Positions 7,731 to 16,164 of a DNA stretch of 64,000 nucleotides are shown here, piece by piece. Position numbers and translations under genes: made by a program. The notes beneath the pieces were generated by a model. The model was not told the origin of the DNA. It did no database searches and saw only the letters and a program-made list of their open reading frames with translations. The stretch comes from Mycolicibacterium mageritense (GTDB lineage: Bacteria; Actinomycetota; Actinomycetes; Mycobacteriales; Mycobacteriaceae): the NCBI RefSeq assembly GCF_010727475.1, contig NZ_AP022567.1, positions 4,030,001-4,094,000 of the forward strand. Reading direction: 5' to 3'. Within the stretch, counting starts at the first letter, position 1, and the number at the start of each line of letters is the position of its first letter.

Positions 7731-8849
7731 GTGAAACCCGCCATCTGTGAACAGTTCGGTATCGACTTTCCGCTCTTTGCCTTCAGTCACTGTCGGGACG
7801 TGGTCGCTGCGGTCACCAACGCCGGGGGCTTCGGCGTGCTCGGTGCGACTGCCTACACGCCCGAACAACTCGACCGCGAGATGTCCTGGATTGACGGGCA
7901 GGTCGGCGGCAAACCATATGGCGCGGACATCATCGTGCCCGCCAAGTTCGAGGGCAAGGGCGAGAACCTGAGCCGGGGGCAGCTCGGCGAGCGGATCCCC
8001 GCCGAATACCGCGAGTTCGTCGCGCAATTGCTCAAAGACCACGGCATCGAGCCCGAGCCCGAGCAACGCCTGGGCGGTTCGTCGCTGTCCGGCGACACCG
8101 GCAGGGATCTGCTCGACGTCGCGATGAGCCACCCCATCAAGCTGATCGCCAACGCGCTCGGCGTGCCGCCCGACTACATGATCGAGGCCGGCCGGGAGCG
8201 GGGCGTGCCGGTCGCGGCGCTCGTGGGTGCGCGTGAGCATGCCGTCAAACAGGTGCAGGCCGGGGTGGATCTGATCGTCGCGCAGGGCACGGAAGCCGGT
8301 GGCCATTGCGGCGAGGTGACGACGATGGTGCTGATCCCCGAAGTGCTGGACGCGATCGGCGGTCAGGTTCCCGTGCTCGCGGCGGGCGGCATCGTCACCG
8401 GACGGCAGATGGCGGCCGCGGTGGCGCTGGGTGCCGACGGGGCGTGGACGGGGTCGGTGTGGTTGACGACCGAAGAGGCCGAGACCGCACCGCACACCGT
8501 GCAGAAGATGCTCGCGGCGACCTCCCGCGACACCGTCCGGTCGACGGGCCGGACCGGCAAGCCGGCACGCCAATTGGTCTCGGAGTGGACCGATGCGTGG
8601 CAGCCCAATCCCGCAGGGCACCAGACCTTGCCGCTGCCCCTGCAGAACATGCTCGCCGAGCCCGTCATCCGGCGCATCGATGTGCTTGCCGCGCAGGGAC
8701 ATCCGGGTGCGCAGGCGCTGGCCACCTATTTCGTCGGCCAGGGCGTCGGATTGATGAACAAGGTCAAACCGGCCCGCGAAGTCGTGCGGGAGTTCATCGA
8801 GGACTATCTGGCGGCCACCGAACGGCTGAGCAACTCGCTGCCCGACTAG
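7731..8849 (+). CDS. Nitronate monooxygenase / 2-nitropropane dioxygenase family
   Basis: This is an FMN-dependent TIM-barrel enzyme that oxidises alkyl nitronates to carbonyl compounds and nitrite. The 372-residue product starts at a GTG (VKPAICEQFGIDFPLFAFSHC) and has NAGGFGVLGA, the phosphate-binding VLAAGGIVTGRQMAAAVALGADG region and GTEAGGHCGEV, which carries the catalytic histidine of the family. The family is widespread in mycobacteria, often in several copies. No operon partner is visible: the next gene is convergent. Confidence 0.85.
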   Translation: MKPAICEQFGIDFPLFAFSHCRDVVAAVTNAGGFGVLGATAYTPEQLDREMSWIDGQVGGKPYGADIIVPAKFEGKGENLSRGQLGERIPAEYREFVAQLLKDHGIEPEPEQRLGGSSLSGDTGRDLLDVAMSHPIKLIANALGVPPDYMIEAGRERGVPVAALVGAREHAVKQVQAGVDLIVAQGTEAGGHCGEVTTMVLIPEVLDAIGGQVPVLAAGGIVTGRQMAAAVALGADGAWTGSVWLTTEEAETAPHTVQKMLAATSRDTVRSTGRTGKPARQLVSEWTDAWQPNPAGHQTLPLPLQNMLAEPVIRRIDVLAAQGHPGAQALATYFVGQGVGLMNKVKPAREVVREFIEDYLAATERLSNSLPD

Positions 8850-8867
8850 GTTCCGAGTCCGCCGAAC

Positions 8868-8914
8868 CTGAGCTTGTTTGTCAATTTCGGCCCGAAAATG
8901 GGACACCAGCTCAG
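8868..8914. terminator. Imperfect palindrome between convergent genes
   Basis: Arms of about 23 bases (CTGAGCT at 8868-8874 pairing with AGCTCAG at 8908-8914, then CGG/CCG at the centre) form a long imperfect hairpin. It lies between the stop of the nitronate monooxygenase and the stop of the histidine kinase, so a bidirectional terminator is the simplest reading. There is no long U-tract. Confidence 0.5.
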
Positions 8915-8929
8915 ATTCGACGCACGACA

Positions 8930-9952
8930 CTACTCCGCGAACGGCAGCCGCACCTCGAATCGCGCCCCGGCAGCCAGGTTGTGCGCCGAGAGCGAGCCGC
9001 CGTGGGCCGCCACCAGGCCCGCGGCGATCGCCAGGCCGAGACCCGACCCACTGGGCAGCGACGAATCGGCGCGTGGCACACGGCCGTTGGACCCGCGGTA
9101 GGCGATGTCGAACACCCGCGGCAGGTCCGCCTCGTCGATGCCGACCCCGGTGTCGTCGACGCGGGCCCAGGCGCCTGTGTCGTCGGATCCCACCGTCAGG
9201 GTGACGACGCCGCCGTCGGGGGTGTGCGCGATCGCGTTCGCGATGAGGTTCGACAGCACACGCACCAGCGCACGGTCACTGCCGACCACGCGGACCGGCT
9301 CGGTGGGCAGCTCGGCTTTCAGTGCGACGCCGGCACGTTCGGCCGCGATCCGGTGCGCGGCCAGCACGTCGTCGACGACCTCGTCGAGTGCCACCTGCTC
9401 ATGTGCGGGTTGCACGGCGCCCGCGTTGATCTTCGACATCTCGAACAGATCGTCGACCATCTCGGAGAGCCGGATCGATTCTTGCTCGATGTGCTTGGCG
9501 TGCAGGCGAACTTCTTCGTCGGACACCACGCCGTCGGCGATGGCCTCGGACACCGCACGGATACCGGCCAGCGGGGTCCGCAGGTCATGGCTGACGAACG
9601 CGACGAGTTGCCGCCTGGAGTGCTCGGCGGCGCGTTCGGATTCGCGGATCTCCTGCTCCCACATGGTGCGCCGGGCCTGATAGCGGGCCAGCATGACGGC
9701 CGCGGGGATGGTCACCACCGCGACGATCACCAGCACGACGGCGGTGCGCTGGAAGGTCTCGGTGATCATGAACCCGCTGGCACCGAGCACACCGGTGAAC
9801 GTCGCGAGCGTCGGGATGAGCACCAGCGCAACCATGCTGACCGCGAGAGACCAGTTGCGCGCCAGCCGGATCGCGATGGCTCCCGCCACCACGACAGGAA
9901 TCGAGCAGGCCAGCGCCCACCCGATGATCTGCCAGAAGTCATTGCCCGGCAT
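8930..9952 (-). CDS. Membrane sensor histidine kinase
   Basis: The 340 residues hold three hydrophobic helices near the N-terminus (about 10-30, 36-56, 70-90), then a HisKA domain with LVAFVSHDLRTPL (phospho-acceptor H122), and a HATPase_c domain with N-box SNLIANAIAHTP, G1 VDDTGVGID and G2 SGSGLGLAIAAG. There is almost no extracytoplasmic sensor loop, so it probably senses the membrane or acts through a partner. Its start overlaps the end of the response regulator gene by 14 bases, as in a typical two-component operon. Confidence 0.9.
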   Translation of the reverse strand: MPGNDFWQIIGWALACSIPVVVAGAIAIRLARNWSLAVSMVALVLIPTLATFTGVLGASGFMITETFQRTAVVLVIVAVVTIPAAVMLARYQARRTMWEQEIRESERAAEHSRRQLVAFVSHDLRTPLAGIRAVSEAIADGVVSDEEVRLHAKHIEQESIRLSEMVDDLFEMSKINAGAVQPAHEQVALDEVVDDVLAAHRIAAERAGVALKAELPTEPVRVVGSDRALVRVLSNLIANAIAHTPDGGVVTLTVGSDDTGAWARVDDTGVGIDEADLPRVFDIAYRGSNGRVPRADSSLPSGSGLGLAIAAGLVAAHGGSLSAHNLAAGARFEVRLPFAE

Positions 9953-10628
9953 GCGGATTCCCGTTCCACAGATAGCCGCGGCCCCACACGGTCTGCACGT
10001 GATGCTGGTCGCCGAGCTTGGAGCGCAACCGTTTGACGTGCACGGTGACGGTCGACATGTCGCCGAAATCCCAGCGCCACACGAGTTTCAGCAGGTCTTC
10101 GCGGGAGTACACGGTGTCGGGGTGGGTCAGGAAGAACACCAGGAGGTCGAATTCGCGGTTGGTGAGGCTCACGGGTGTGCCGTGGACGGTGACCGAACGC
10201 GCGGTCGTCGACACCGTGAGCCCGCCCACCGTGAGGGTCGCGGGGGTGGTCGACGCGGTGCCGTGCGTTCTCCGCAGCACCGAGCGCACGCGCAGCGCGA
10301 GTTCGCGCGGGCTGAACGGCTTCGTGAGGTAGTCGTCGGCTCCGGCTTCGAGCCCGGCGATGCGGTCGTCCTCCTCGCCGAGCGCGGTCAGAAGGATCAC
10401 CGGCAGGCTGTAGTCGCCGTCGCTGCGGAGGTCACGGCACAGTGACAGGCCGTCGGGCCCCGGCATCATGACGTCGAGCACCGCGACGTCGATGTGCTCG
10501 GTCTGCAGCAAGCGCATGGCCTCCGCGCCGTTGTGCGCGATGGACACCTGCAGACCGTCCCGCTCGAGGTAGCGGCGGACCACATCGCGCACGACGATGT
10601 CGTCGTCGGCGATCAATACCCGCGTCAC
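9939..10628 (-). CDS. OmpR/PhoB-family response regulator
   Basis: The 229-residue product has a receiver domain with acidic pocket D8-D10, phospho-acceptor D52 (AVLDVMMPG) and K103 (LTKPFS), followed by a winged-helix DNA-binding domain (SLTNREFDLLVFFLTHPDTVYSR, VHVKRLRSKLGDQHHVQTVWGRGY). It is the first gene of a regulator/kinase operon and is divergent from the glycosyltransferase operon beginning at 10734, so that operon is an obvious candidate target. No symbol is assigned because orthology to a named mycobacterial pair was not established. Confidence 0.92.
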   Translation of the reverse strand: MTRVLIADDDIVVRDVVRRYLERDGLQVSIAHNGAEAMRLLQTEHIDVAVLDVMMPGPDGLSLCRDLRSDGDYSLPVILLTALGEEDDRIAGLEAGADDYLTKPFSPRELALRVRSVLRRTHGTASTTPATLTVGGLTVSTTARSVTVHGTPVSLTNREFDLLVFFLTHPDTVYSREDLLKLVWRWDFGDMSTVTVHVKRLRSKLGDQHHVQTVWGRGYLWNGNPHAGQ

Positions 10629-10733
10629 AACTTACGAGGCTAGTCCTGAACCTTCGCCACCAGCGCCGATGTCATGGTTTTGTCACGGTTGCCCCATGGT
10701 CACGGGCACCCGACCGGCCTACCGTCGAATGAC

Positions 10734-11396
10734 ATGGCCACAGATGCCGCTCAGGTCACGGTCGTGCTGCCGTGTCTGAACGAGGCGGAATCGCTGCCCG
10801 CGGTGCTGGCGGCGGTTCCGGCCGGCTATCGCGTGGTCGTGGTCGACAACAACAGCACCGACGGCACCGCCGAGGTGGCTCACGCGCACGGTGTCGAGGT
10901 GGTGGCCGAGCCGCGCGCGGGTTACGGATCCGCGGTGCATGCCGGCGTGGTCGCGGCGACGACGCCGATCGTGGCCGTGCTCGACGCCGACGGTTCGATG
11001 GATCCGGGTGCGCTGCCCGCGTTGGTCGGCGAGCTGGACCGCGGTGCCGACCTGGCGATCGGCCGTCGCAGGCCCACGCCGGGGCTGCGCTGGCCGTGGC
11101 ACGCCAGGCTGGGCACCGCGGTGGTGTGCTGGCGGCTGCGCCGGCGCTATGGGGTGCCGGTGCACGACATAGCGCCCATGCGGGTCGCGCGCCGGGATCC
11201 GCTGTTGGCGCTCGGGATCACCGACCGGCGCTCGGGGTACCCGCTGGAACTGCTGGTCCGCGCGGCACACGCGGGGTGGCGGGTGGCCGAACGCGATGTG
11301 GCCTACGGGCCGCGTACCGGTGGCCGGTCCAAGGTCAGCGGCTCGTTGCGCGGCAGTGTGATTGCGGCGCTGGACTTTTGGAAGGCCCTCTCATGA
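10734..11396 (+). CDS. Family 2 glycosyltransferase (polyprenyl-phosphate sugar synthase-like)
   Basis: The 220 residues form a GT-A domain: VTVVLPCLNEAESLP at the start, VDNNSTDGT nucleotide-binding loop at about 38-45 and DADGSMD at 84-90 (DxD metal site). No membrane helices follow, so it resembles soluble dolichyl-phosphate-mannose synthases; Rv0539 occupies this place in M. tuberculosis. The start at ATG 10734 fits the family N-terminus; the frame is open 20 codons further up, but those are not family-like. Its stop overlaps the next start (ATGA). Confidence 0.85.
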   Translation: MATDAAQVTVVLPCLNEAESLPAVLAAVPAGYRVVVVDNNSTDGTAEVAHAHGVEVVAEPRAGYGSAVHAGVVAATTPIVAVLDADGSMDPGALPALVGELDRGADLAIGRRRPTPGLRWPWHARLGTAVVCWRLRRRYGVPVHDIAPMRVARRDPLLALGITDRRSGYPLELLVRAAHAGWRVAERDVAYGPRTGGRSKVSGSLRGSVIAALDFWKALS

Positions 11397-12061
11397 CGAC
11401 GATCCCGGTTTCGGTGTTGGTGGTGGCCAAGGCTCCGGTGGCAGGGCTGGCCAAGACGCGACTCGCGGCGGCCGTCGGCGCCGATGCGGCGGCTGCGATC
11501 GCGGCGGCCGCGCTGCTCGACACGCTCGATGCGGTGGCTGCGGCGCCGGTGCAGGCGCGAGTGGTGGCGCTGACCGGCGACCTGGGGCGGGCCCACGACG
11601 GTGCCGAAATCCAGGACCGGTTGAGGGATTTCACCGTCATCGCGCAGCGTGGCGGCAGCTTCGCCGAACGCCTGGCGAACGCGCATGCCGATGCCGGCGC
11701 GGTGACCGGGCTGCCGGTGCTGCAGATCGGTATGGACACCCCGGAAGTCACGGCACGGCTCATCGAGGACTGTGCGAGCGCGCTGGTCGGTGCCGACGCG
11801 GTGCTCGGTCTGGCCGCCGACGGCGGCTGGTGGCTGCTGGGCGTGCGGGATCCTGTCACGGCCCGGTGCCTGGTGGGCGTGCCGATGTCGCAGGCCGACA
11901 CCGGTGCTGTAACGCTGGCGGCGTTGCGCGACACAGGACTGTCCGTGGAGCAGGTTTGTGCAATGCCCGACGTCGACACGGTGGCCGACGTCGAGATCGT
12001 GCGTCGCATGTGCGCCCCGGGAAGCAGGTTCACCCACGTGACGCTGGCCGCGGGGGTATGA
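11393..12061 (+). CDS. DUF2064 / TIGR04282-type GT-A fold protein
   Basis: The 222-residue product has VLVVAKAPVAGLAKTRLAAAVG at its start, the nucleotide-binding signature of the CofC/MobA-like GT-A fold, then VLQIGMDTPEVTARLI and LAADGGWWLLGV, which are typical of TIGR04282. Members have been annotated as arsenosugar glycosyltransferases, but there are no arsenic genes here, so that name should not be carried over. The start overlaps the previous stop by 4 bases. Rv0540 is the positional counterpart. Confidence 0.85.
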   Translation: MTTIPVSVLVVAKAPVAGLAKTRLAAAVGADAAAAIAAAALLDTLDAVAAAPVQARVVALTGDLGRAHDGAEIQDRLRDFTVIAQRGGSFAERLANAHADAGAVTGLPVLQIGMDTPEVTARLIEDCASALVGADAVLGLAADGGWWLLGVRDPVTARCLVGVPMSQADTGAVTLAALRDTGLSVEQVCAMPDVDTVADVEIVRRMCAPGSRFTHVTLAAGV

Positions 12062-12062
12062 C

Positions 12063-12689
12063 GTGTTGGGTCAGCTCTACGAGCGTGCGCTCGGCGGCGA
12101 GCGATGCTGGATCCGCCACGACGACGGTCACGTGCGGACCCTGCCGGTCCGCAACTGGCTCGGCGGGCGGCACGCCGACCGGACCTTCGACCGCGCGGTG
12201 CTCAGTCTGTGCAGTGGTCCGACCATCGATCTGGGTTGCGGCCCAGGACGATTGGTCGCGGACCTGATCCAGCGGGGCGTGCCTGCGCTCGGCGTCGACC
12301 AGTCCGCCGCTGCGGTCGAACTGGCCCGGCGCAGCGGTGCGCCCGTGCTGCGGCGGGATCTGTTCGGACCGCTGCCGGGCGCCGGACGCTGGCACACCGT
12401 GCTGCTCGCCGACGGCAATGTCGGCTTGGACGGTGATCCGTGGCGCGTGCTGCAGCGGGCCGGGGAACTGCTGCGCCGCGGTGGCCGCTGCGTGGCCGAG
12501 TTCGACCCCGTGGCGCGCGGTGTCCGCGTCAGCTGGGTGAGGCTGGAATCGACCAGGACGATCGGTCCGTGGTTCCGCTGGGCCACTGTGGGTGTCGACT
12601 GCGTGGCGCGCCTGGCAGACGATGTCGGCCTTACGGTGACCGGCATTCAGCCGGTCGGCTCCCGGGTGATCGCGAGCCTGGCCGCGTGA
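12063..12689 (+). CDS. Class I SAM-dependent methyltransferase
   Basis: The 208-residue protein has motif I TIDLGCGPGRLVADL at about residues 58-72, the acidic residue of motif II in LGVDQSAAAVELAR, and WHTVLLADGNVGL as motif IV. The GTG start at 12063 follows the previous stop by one base and its own stop overlaps the next GTG. Substrate is unknown. Position between sugar-nucleotide-type enzymes and an oxidoreductase suggests modification of a small molecule or lipid-linked sugar; that is inference. Confidence 0.8.
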   Translation: MLGQLYERALGGERCWIRHDDGHVRTLPVRNWLGGRHADRTFDRAVLSLCSGPTIDLGCGPGRLVADLIQRGVPALGVDQSAAAVELARRSGAPVLRRDLFGPLPGAGRWHTVLLADGNVGLDGDPWRVLQRAGELLRRGGRCVAEFDPVARGVRVSWVRLESTRTIGPWFRWATVGVDCVARLADDVGLTVTGIQPVGSRVIASLAA

Positions 12690-13786
12690 CGACCACGCTG
12701 CGCGGCACCGCCGTCACCGCACGCGTGGGCATGGCCCTCGGCGTCGCCATCGGGATCTGCTTCGTCACCGGATTGATCAGTCATTTCCTCCAGCATCCGC
12801 AGCCGTGGTTTGTCTGGCCGACGCGGCCGGTGTGGTTGTACCGGTTCACCCAGGGATTGCACGTCGCCTCGGGTATCGCGGCGATCCCGCTCGCAGTGGT
12901 CAAGCTCTGGTCGGTGTGGCCGAAGCTGTTCGAGCGTCCCGTGATCGGCGGTCCGCTGCGTCAGGCCGAACGCCTCTCGATCCTGGTCCTGGTCGGCGCC
13001 GTCCTGTTCGAATTGTCCACGGGTCTGTTGAACATCGCGCAGTGGTATGCCTTTCGGTTCTTCTTCACCACGGCTCACTACGCGGTGGCCTACGTGGCGG
13101 CCGGCGCGGTGCTGGTACACGTCGCGGTCAAGCTGCCGGTGATCCGCGCCGCGTTCGACACCCCGCTGGAGCCGCGCACCGACGCCGCAGCCGGCCCCAC
13201 GCGCCGCACGGTGCTCTACGGCACGGGCCTGGCGGTCGCATTGGCGACGTTGGCCACGGTCGGACAAGCGGTGCCGTTGCTGCGCCGGGTCTCGGTGCTG
13301 GCGCCGCGCTCCGGCCAAGGGCCGCAAGGTGTTCCGGTCAACCGCTCGGCGCTCGCCGCGGGTGTGCTGCGCAGCGCACAGTCGCGCGACTACCGCCTGA
13401 CGGTGGTCAATGGCGCCACGGTCCGTGCTTTCACCCTGGCCGAACTGGAGCAACTGCCACAGGCCACCCACCGGTTACCGATCGCGTGTGTGGAGGGCTG
13501 GAGCGTCGACGCGGAATGGACGGGCGTGGTGCTGGCCGATCTGGTGGCCACGGTGGGCGGGTCACCTGACGACGACGTGCGCATGATCTCACTGGAACCG
13601 CCCGGACCGTATTCGCGCAGCATCCTGCCCGCCCGCCATGCACGGGATGCGCAGACGCTGATTGCGTTGCGGCTCAACGGTGAGACGCTGGATCTCGACC
13701 ACGGCTATCCCTGCCGATTGATCGCGCCGAGCCGGCCCGGCGTACTGCAGACGAAATGGCTTTCCCGCATCGAGGTGGCCGGATGA
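12686..13786 (+). CDS. Membrane-anchored molybdopterin-dependent oxidoreductase (sulfite-oxidase fold)
   Basis: The 366 residues combine an N-terminal membrane part with four or five helices (about 15-150) and a C-terminal domain like the molybdenum domain of sulfite oxidase/YedY. IACVEGWSVDAEWTGV places the likely Mo-ligating cysteine at C268. Histidines in the membrane part (H59 in GLHVASG, H131 in TAHYAVAY, H145 in LVHVAVKL) could ligate b-type haem, so electrons may pass to the membrane. A fifth helix at 172-192 links the two parts. GTG start overlaps the methyltransferase stop. Physiological substrate unknown. Confidence 0.8.
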   Translation: MTTTLRGTAVTARVGMALGVAIGICFVTGLISHFLQHPQPWFVWPTRPVWLYRFTQGLHVASGIAAIPLAVVKLWSVWPKLFERPVIGGPLRQAERLSILVLVGAVLFELSTGLLNIAQWYAFRFFFTTAHYAVAYVAAGAVLVHVAVKLPVIRAAFDTPLEPRTDAAAGPTRRTVLYGTGLAVALATLATVGQAVPLLRRVSVLAPRSGQGPQGVPVNRSALAAGVLRSAQSRDYRLTVVNGATVRAFTLAELEQLPQATHRLPIACVEGWSVDAEWTGVVLADLVATVGGSPDDDVRMISLEPPGPYSRSILPARHARDAQTLIALRLNGETLDLDHGYPCRLIAPSRPGVLQTKWLSRIEVAG

Positions 13787-14187
13787 CGCTGCTGCGGTGG
13801 GTGATCGGGCTCTGCGGCATTCTGCTGGCCGCATACGGGGTCACGCTCGTCGGCGACAACCCGCCGGTCATCATCGTGCGCATCGCGGTGTGGGCGCTGG
13901 TCGCGGTGGTGGCGCACGATCTGGTCTTCGCGCCGGCCTGTGTCGCGTTGGGTTTCGCGGGGCGCCGGCTGATTCCACGTTCCTGGTGGGCTGCGGTGGG
14001 CGTCGCGGCGCTGTGCAGCGTCGTGCTGGTGCTGCTGGCGGTACCCGTATACGGCAGGCCGGGCGCCCGCCCGGACAATCCGACTGTGCTGGACCGCAAC
14101 TACCCCGTGGCCTTGTGGGTTTCGCTCGCCGCGGTGTGGGCGGCCGTGCCGGTGTACCAGCTGTTGGTCAGACGCCGGCGCGCATGA
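13783..14187 (+). CDS. Small membrane protein, last gene of the five-gene operon
   Basis: The 134-residue product has four predicted membrane helices: residues about 3-20, 28-50, 62-82 and 107-128. No domain is recognised. It starts within the stop of the oxidoreductase (ATGA), so it is probably an accessory subunit or a member of the same pathway. A conserved-looking loop DNPTVLDRNYP precedes the last helix. Confidence 0.75.
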   Translation: MTLLRWVIGLCGILLAAYGVTLVGDNPPVIIVRIAVWALVAVVAHDLVFAPACVALGFAGRRLIPRSWWAAVGVAALCSVVLVLLAVPVYGRPGARPDNPTVLDRNYPVALWVSLAAVWAAVPVYQLLVRRRRA

Positions 14188-14193
14188 CGGTAC

Positions 14194-15549
14194 CTACCAG
14201 TTGGTGAGGATGACGTGGTTGAGCACGAGTGCCCCAATCACGTTGACCCCCAGCCACCAGCGGTGTGACCGTGGCGGCAGCAGCGCGGGCGCGGCGGTCA
14301 GCCACACGGTGAACGGCAACCAGATGCGTTCGGTCTCCGCCTTGCTGAGCATGCTCAGATCCGCACACACGATGGCCAGCAGCGCGCCGATGAGCACCAG
14401 ATGGAAGCCGGACCGGTGCTTGACCGCGTCGATGTCGAAGAGCCTGCCGAGGCCCGCGACGCTGCCCAGCCCGACGGCGCACACCACCGAGGCCAGGTTG
14501 GCCCAGCCCCAGTACTGGAACGGCCGATTGTTGGCGATGCCCTGCCAATAGCGTTCCTGGACAAGGGTGTAGCCGTCGAACCACCAGAATCCGGTCAGCA
14601 GGAACACCGCCGCGACGGTGATTGCGGCGAGCGCCGCGGCGGTGAGCGCGCGTGCGGCGGCCCGTCGATCGCGCGCGGCGCACAGCACGGCCACCGCGGG
14701 CAATGCCATCAGTGCCAGGCCGTAATTCAAGAAGATGCCCCATCCCAGCAGCAGTCCGGCCGCTCCTGCCGTGACCATCGGATGCCGGGCAGCGCCTCGC
14801 ACGGCCAGTGCCAGCAGCGCGATGCCCCACGCCGCGACACCGGCGAAGTATCCGTCGGCCGACACCGCGATCCAGATCGCCGTCGGGGCGACCGCCACGA
14901 ACGGGGCCGCGCGCCGGGCCGTCGACTCGTCGGACAGCGCTCGCATCGCGACGACGATCGCGGCTGCGGCACTGGAACCGACCAGCAGGCACAGCAGCCC
15001 CGCCCATGCCCCGCCGCCGAGTCCGATGCGGTCGAGCCACACGAAGGTGAGCAGCGCGCCGGGTGGATGTCCCGACACGTGGGTGATCCACGAATCGGGT
15101 TGGAAGTCCAGGATTCTGGACGAGAAGGTGCGCAGCGCCGCGGGGATGTCGGTGATGCCGGGCACCTGCCGCAGGTACTCGTGGCGCGCAGTCAAGCGGC
15201 CGGCGAAGCCGCGCTGCCAGCCGTCGATCATGGCCAGCGAGAACGCCCACAGGCACGACGTCGCCCACGTCACCCAGGGCAGCGCGCGCCAGGGCAGTCG
15301 CTGGGCCACCGAAGGGCCCCACCACACGGCCGCGGCGCCGATGACGATCGCCGGGACGGTGCCCCATCCGACGTGGGCCTTCCACCAACCGAAGATCGGT
15401 GCGGTGTCGGCGAAGCTGTAGATCTGTGCCGCGGTGCTGTTGATGAGCGGCGTGACGATGCCGAGGTTGAGGTGTGGCACCACGAACGCCGCCACGACCA
15501 GCAGCAGACCGATGGTCGCCGCGACAATTTCCCGGCGCCCGATCTGCAT
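14194..15549 (-). CDS. Polytopic membrane protein, possible C-type glycosyltransferase (Rv0541c-like)
   Basis: The 451 residues contain about eleven hydrophobic helices. The start MQIGRREIVAATIGLLLV was chosen because TM1 follows directly; the longer open frame upstream is not coding-like. A loop with SRILDFQPDSWITHVSGHPPG between early helices resembles the large periplasmic loop of GT-C type mannosyl/arabinosyltransferases, but no definite catalytic DE motif can be assigned. It is convergent with the five-gene operon (6-base gap). By position it is the counterpart of M. tuberculosis Rv0541c, unknown function. Confidence 0.75.
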   Translation of the reverse strand: MQIGRREIVAATIGLLLVVAAFVVPHLNLGIVTPLINSTAAQIYSFADTAPIFGWWKAHVGWGTVPAIVIGAAAVWWGPSVAQRLPWRALPWVTWATSCLWAFSLAMIDGWQRGFAGRLTARHEYLRQVPGITDIPAALRTFSSRILDFQPDSWITHVSGHPPGALLTFVWLDRIGLGGGAWAGLLCLLVGSSAAAAIVVAMRALSDESTARRAAPFVAVAPTAIWIAVSADGYFAGVAAWGIALLALAVRGAARHPMVTAGAAGLLLGWGIFLNYGLALMALPAVAVLCAARDRRAAARALTAAALAAITVAAVFLLTGFWWFDGYTLVQERYWQGIANNRPFQYWGWANLASVVCAVGLGSVAGLGRLFDIDAVKHRSGFHLVLIGALLAIVCADLSMLSKAETERIWLPFTVWLTAAPALLPPRSHRWWLGVNVIGALVLNHVILTNW

Positions 15550-15670
15550 GCCGCCCAGCCTAGGCGGACGCCGCCGCGGTTTTCCTGACGTTTCGGTGAC
15601 GCGCGGCCGCGCACGGTCGAATTCGGGTCGCCGGTCACGCATCGTGGACAGCGGGAGATCGGAGGACCAC

Positions 15671-16159
15671 ATGACGGCGAGCATGGCATCGCGACTCACC
15701 ACGGTCGGCCAGACCCTGAGTCGGTACGGCCTCGTGATCGTGTTGGCCTGGATCGGCATCGGGAAGTACGTGAAGATGGAGGCCCGTGTTCTCATCGAGC
15801 ACAGTCCGTTCATGTCGTGGATCTATCACGTCCTCAGCGCCGGAGCGGTCGCCGCGACGCTGGGTTCCGCGGAAATCGTCGCGGCGGTTCTGATTGCCCT
15901 GCGGCCCTGGTGGCCTCGGCTCTCCGCACTCGGCAGCGCGATGGCCGTGGGGTTGTTCGTCGGCACGCTGAGCTTCCTTTTCACGACTCCGGGTGTGATC
16001 GTCAACCATGCTGGGCCCATCCCGGTGCTGGGCGCACAACCCGGCCAGTTCTTGCTGAAAGATCTGGTTCTGATCGGGGTCGCGATCTGGACTCTCGGGG
16101 ACGCCCTCGGGGCAGCGCACAAATTCGGTGGCGACGCCCGCGTGGCGGTGCGAAGGTAG
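15671..16159 (+). CDS. DUF417 / YkgB (RclC)-family membrane protein
   Basis: The 162-residue product has four membrane helices and the family beginning SRYGLVIVLAWIGIGKYVKMEARVLIEHSPFM, continuing with GSAEIVAAVLIALRPWWP. In E. coli the homologue RclC/YkgB belongs to the reactive-chlorine resistance regulon. The role here is unknown. GGAGG lies 5 bases before the ATG. The next gene follows by 5 bases and is probably co-transcribed. Confidence 0.8.
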   Translation: MTASMASRLTTVGQTLSRYGLVIVLAWIGIGKYVKMEARVLIEHSPFMSWIYHVLSAGAVAATLGSAEIVAAVLIALRPWWPRLSALGSAMAVGLFVGTLSFLFTTPGVIVNHAGPIPVLGAQPGQFLLKDLVLIGVAIWTLGDALGAAHKFGGDARVAVRR

Positions 16160-16164
16160 CCGGC

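Noticed and set aside
11393..12061. Arsenosugar glycosyltransferase name for the DUF2064 protein
   Set aside because: There are no arsenic genes nearby; the name comes from a specialised context of the family.
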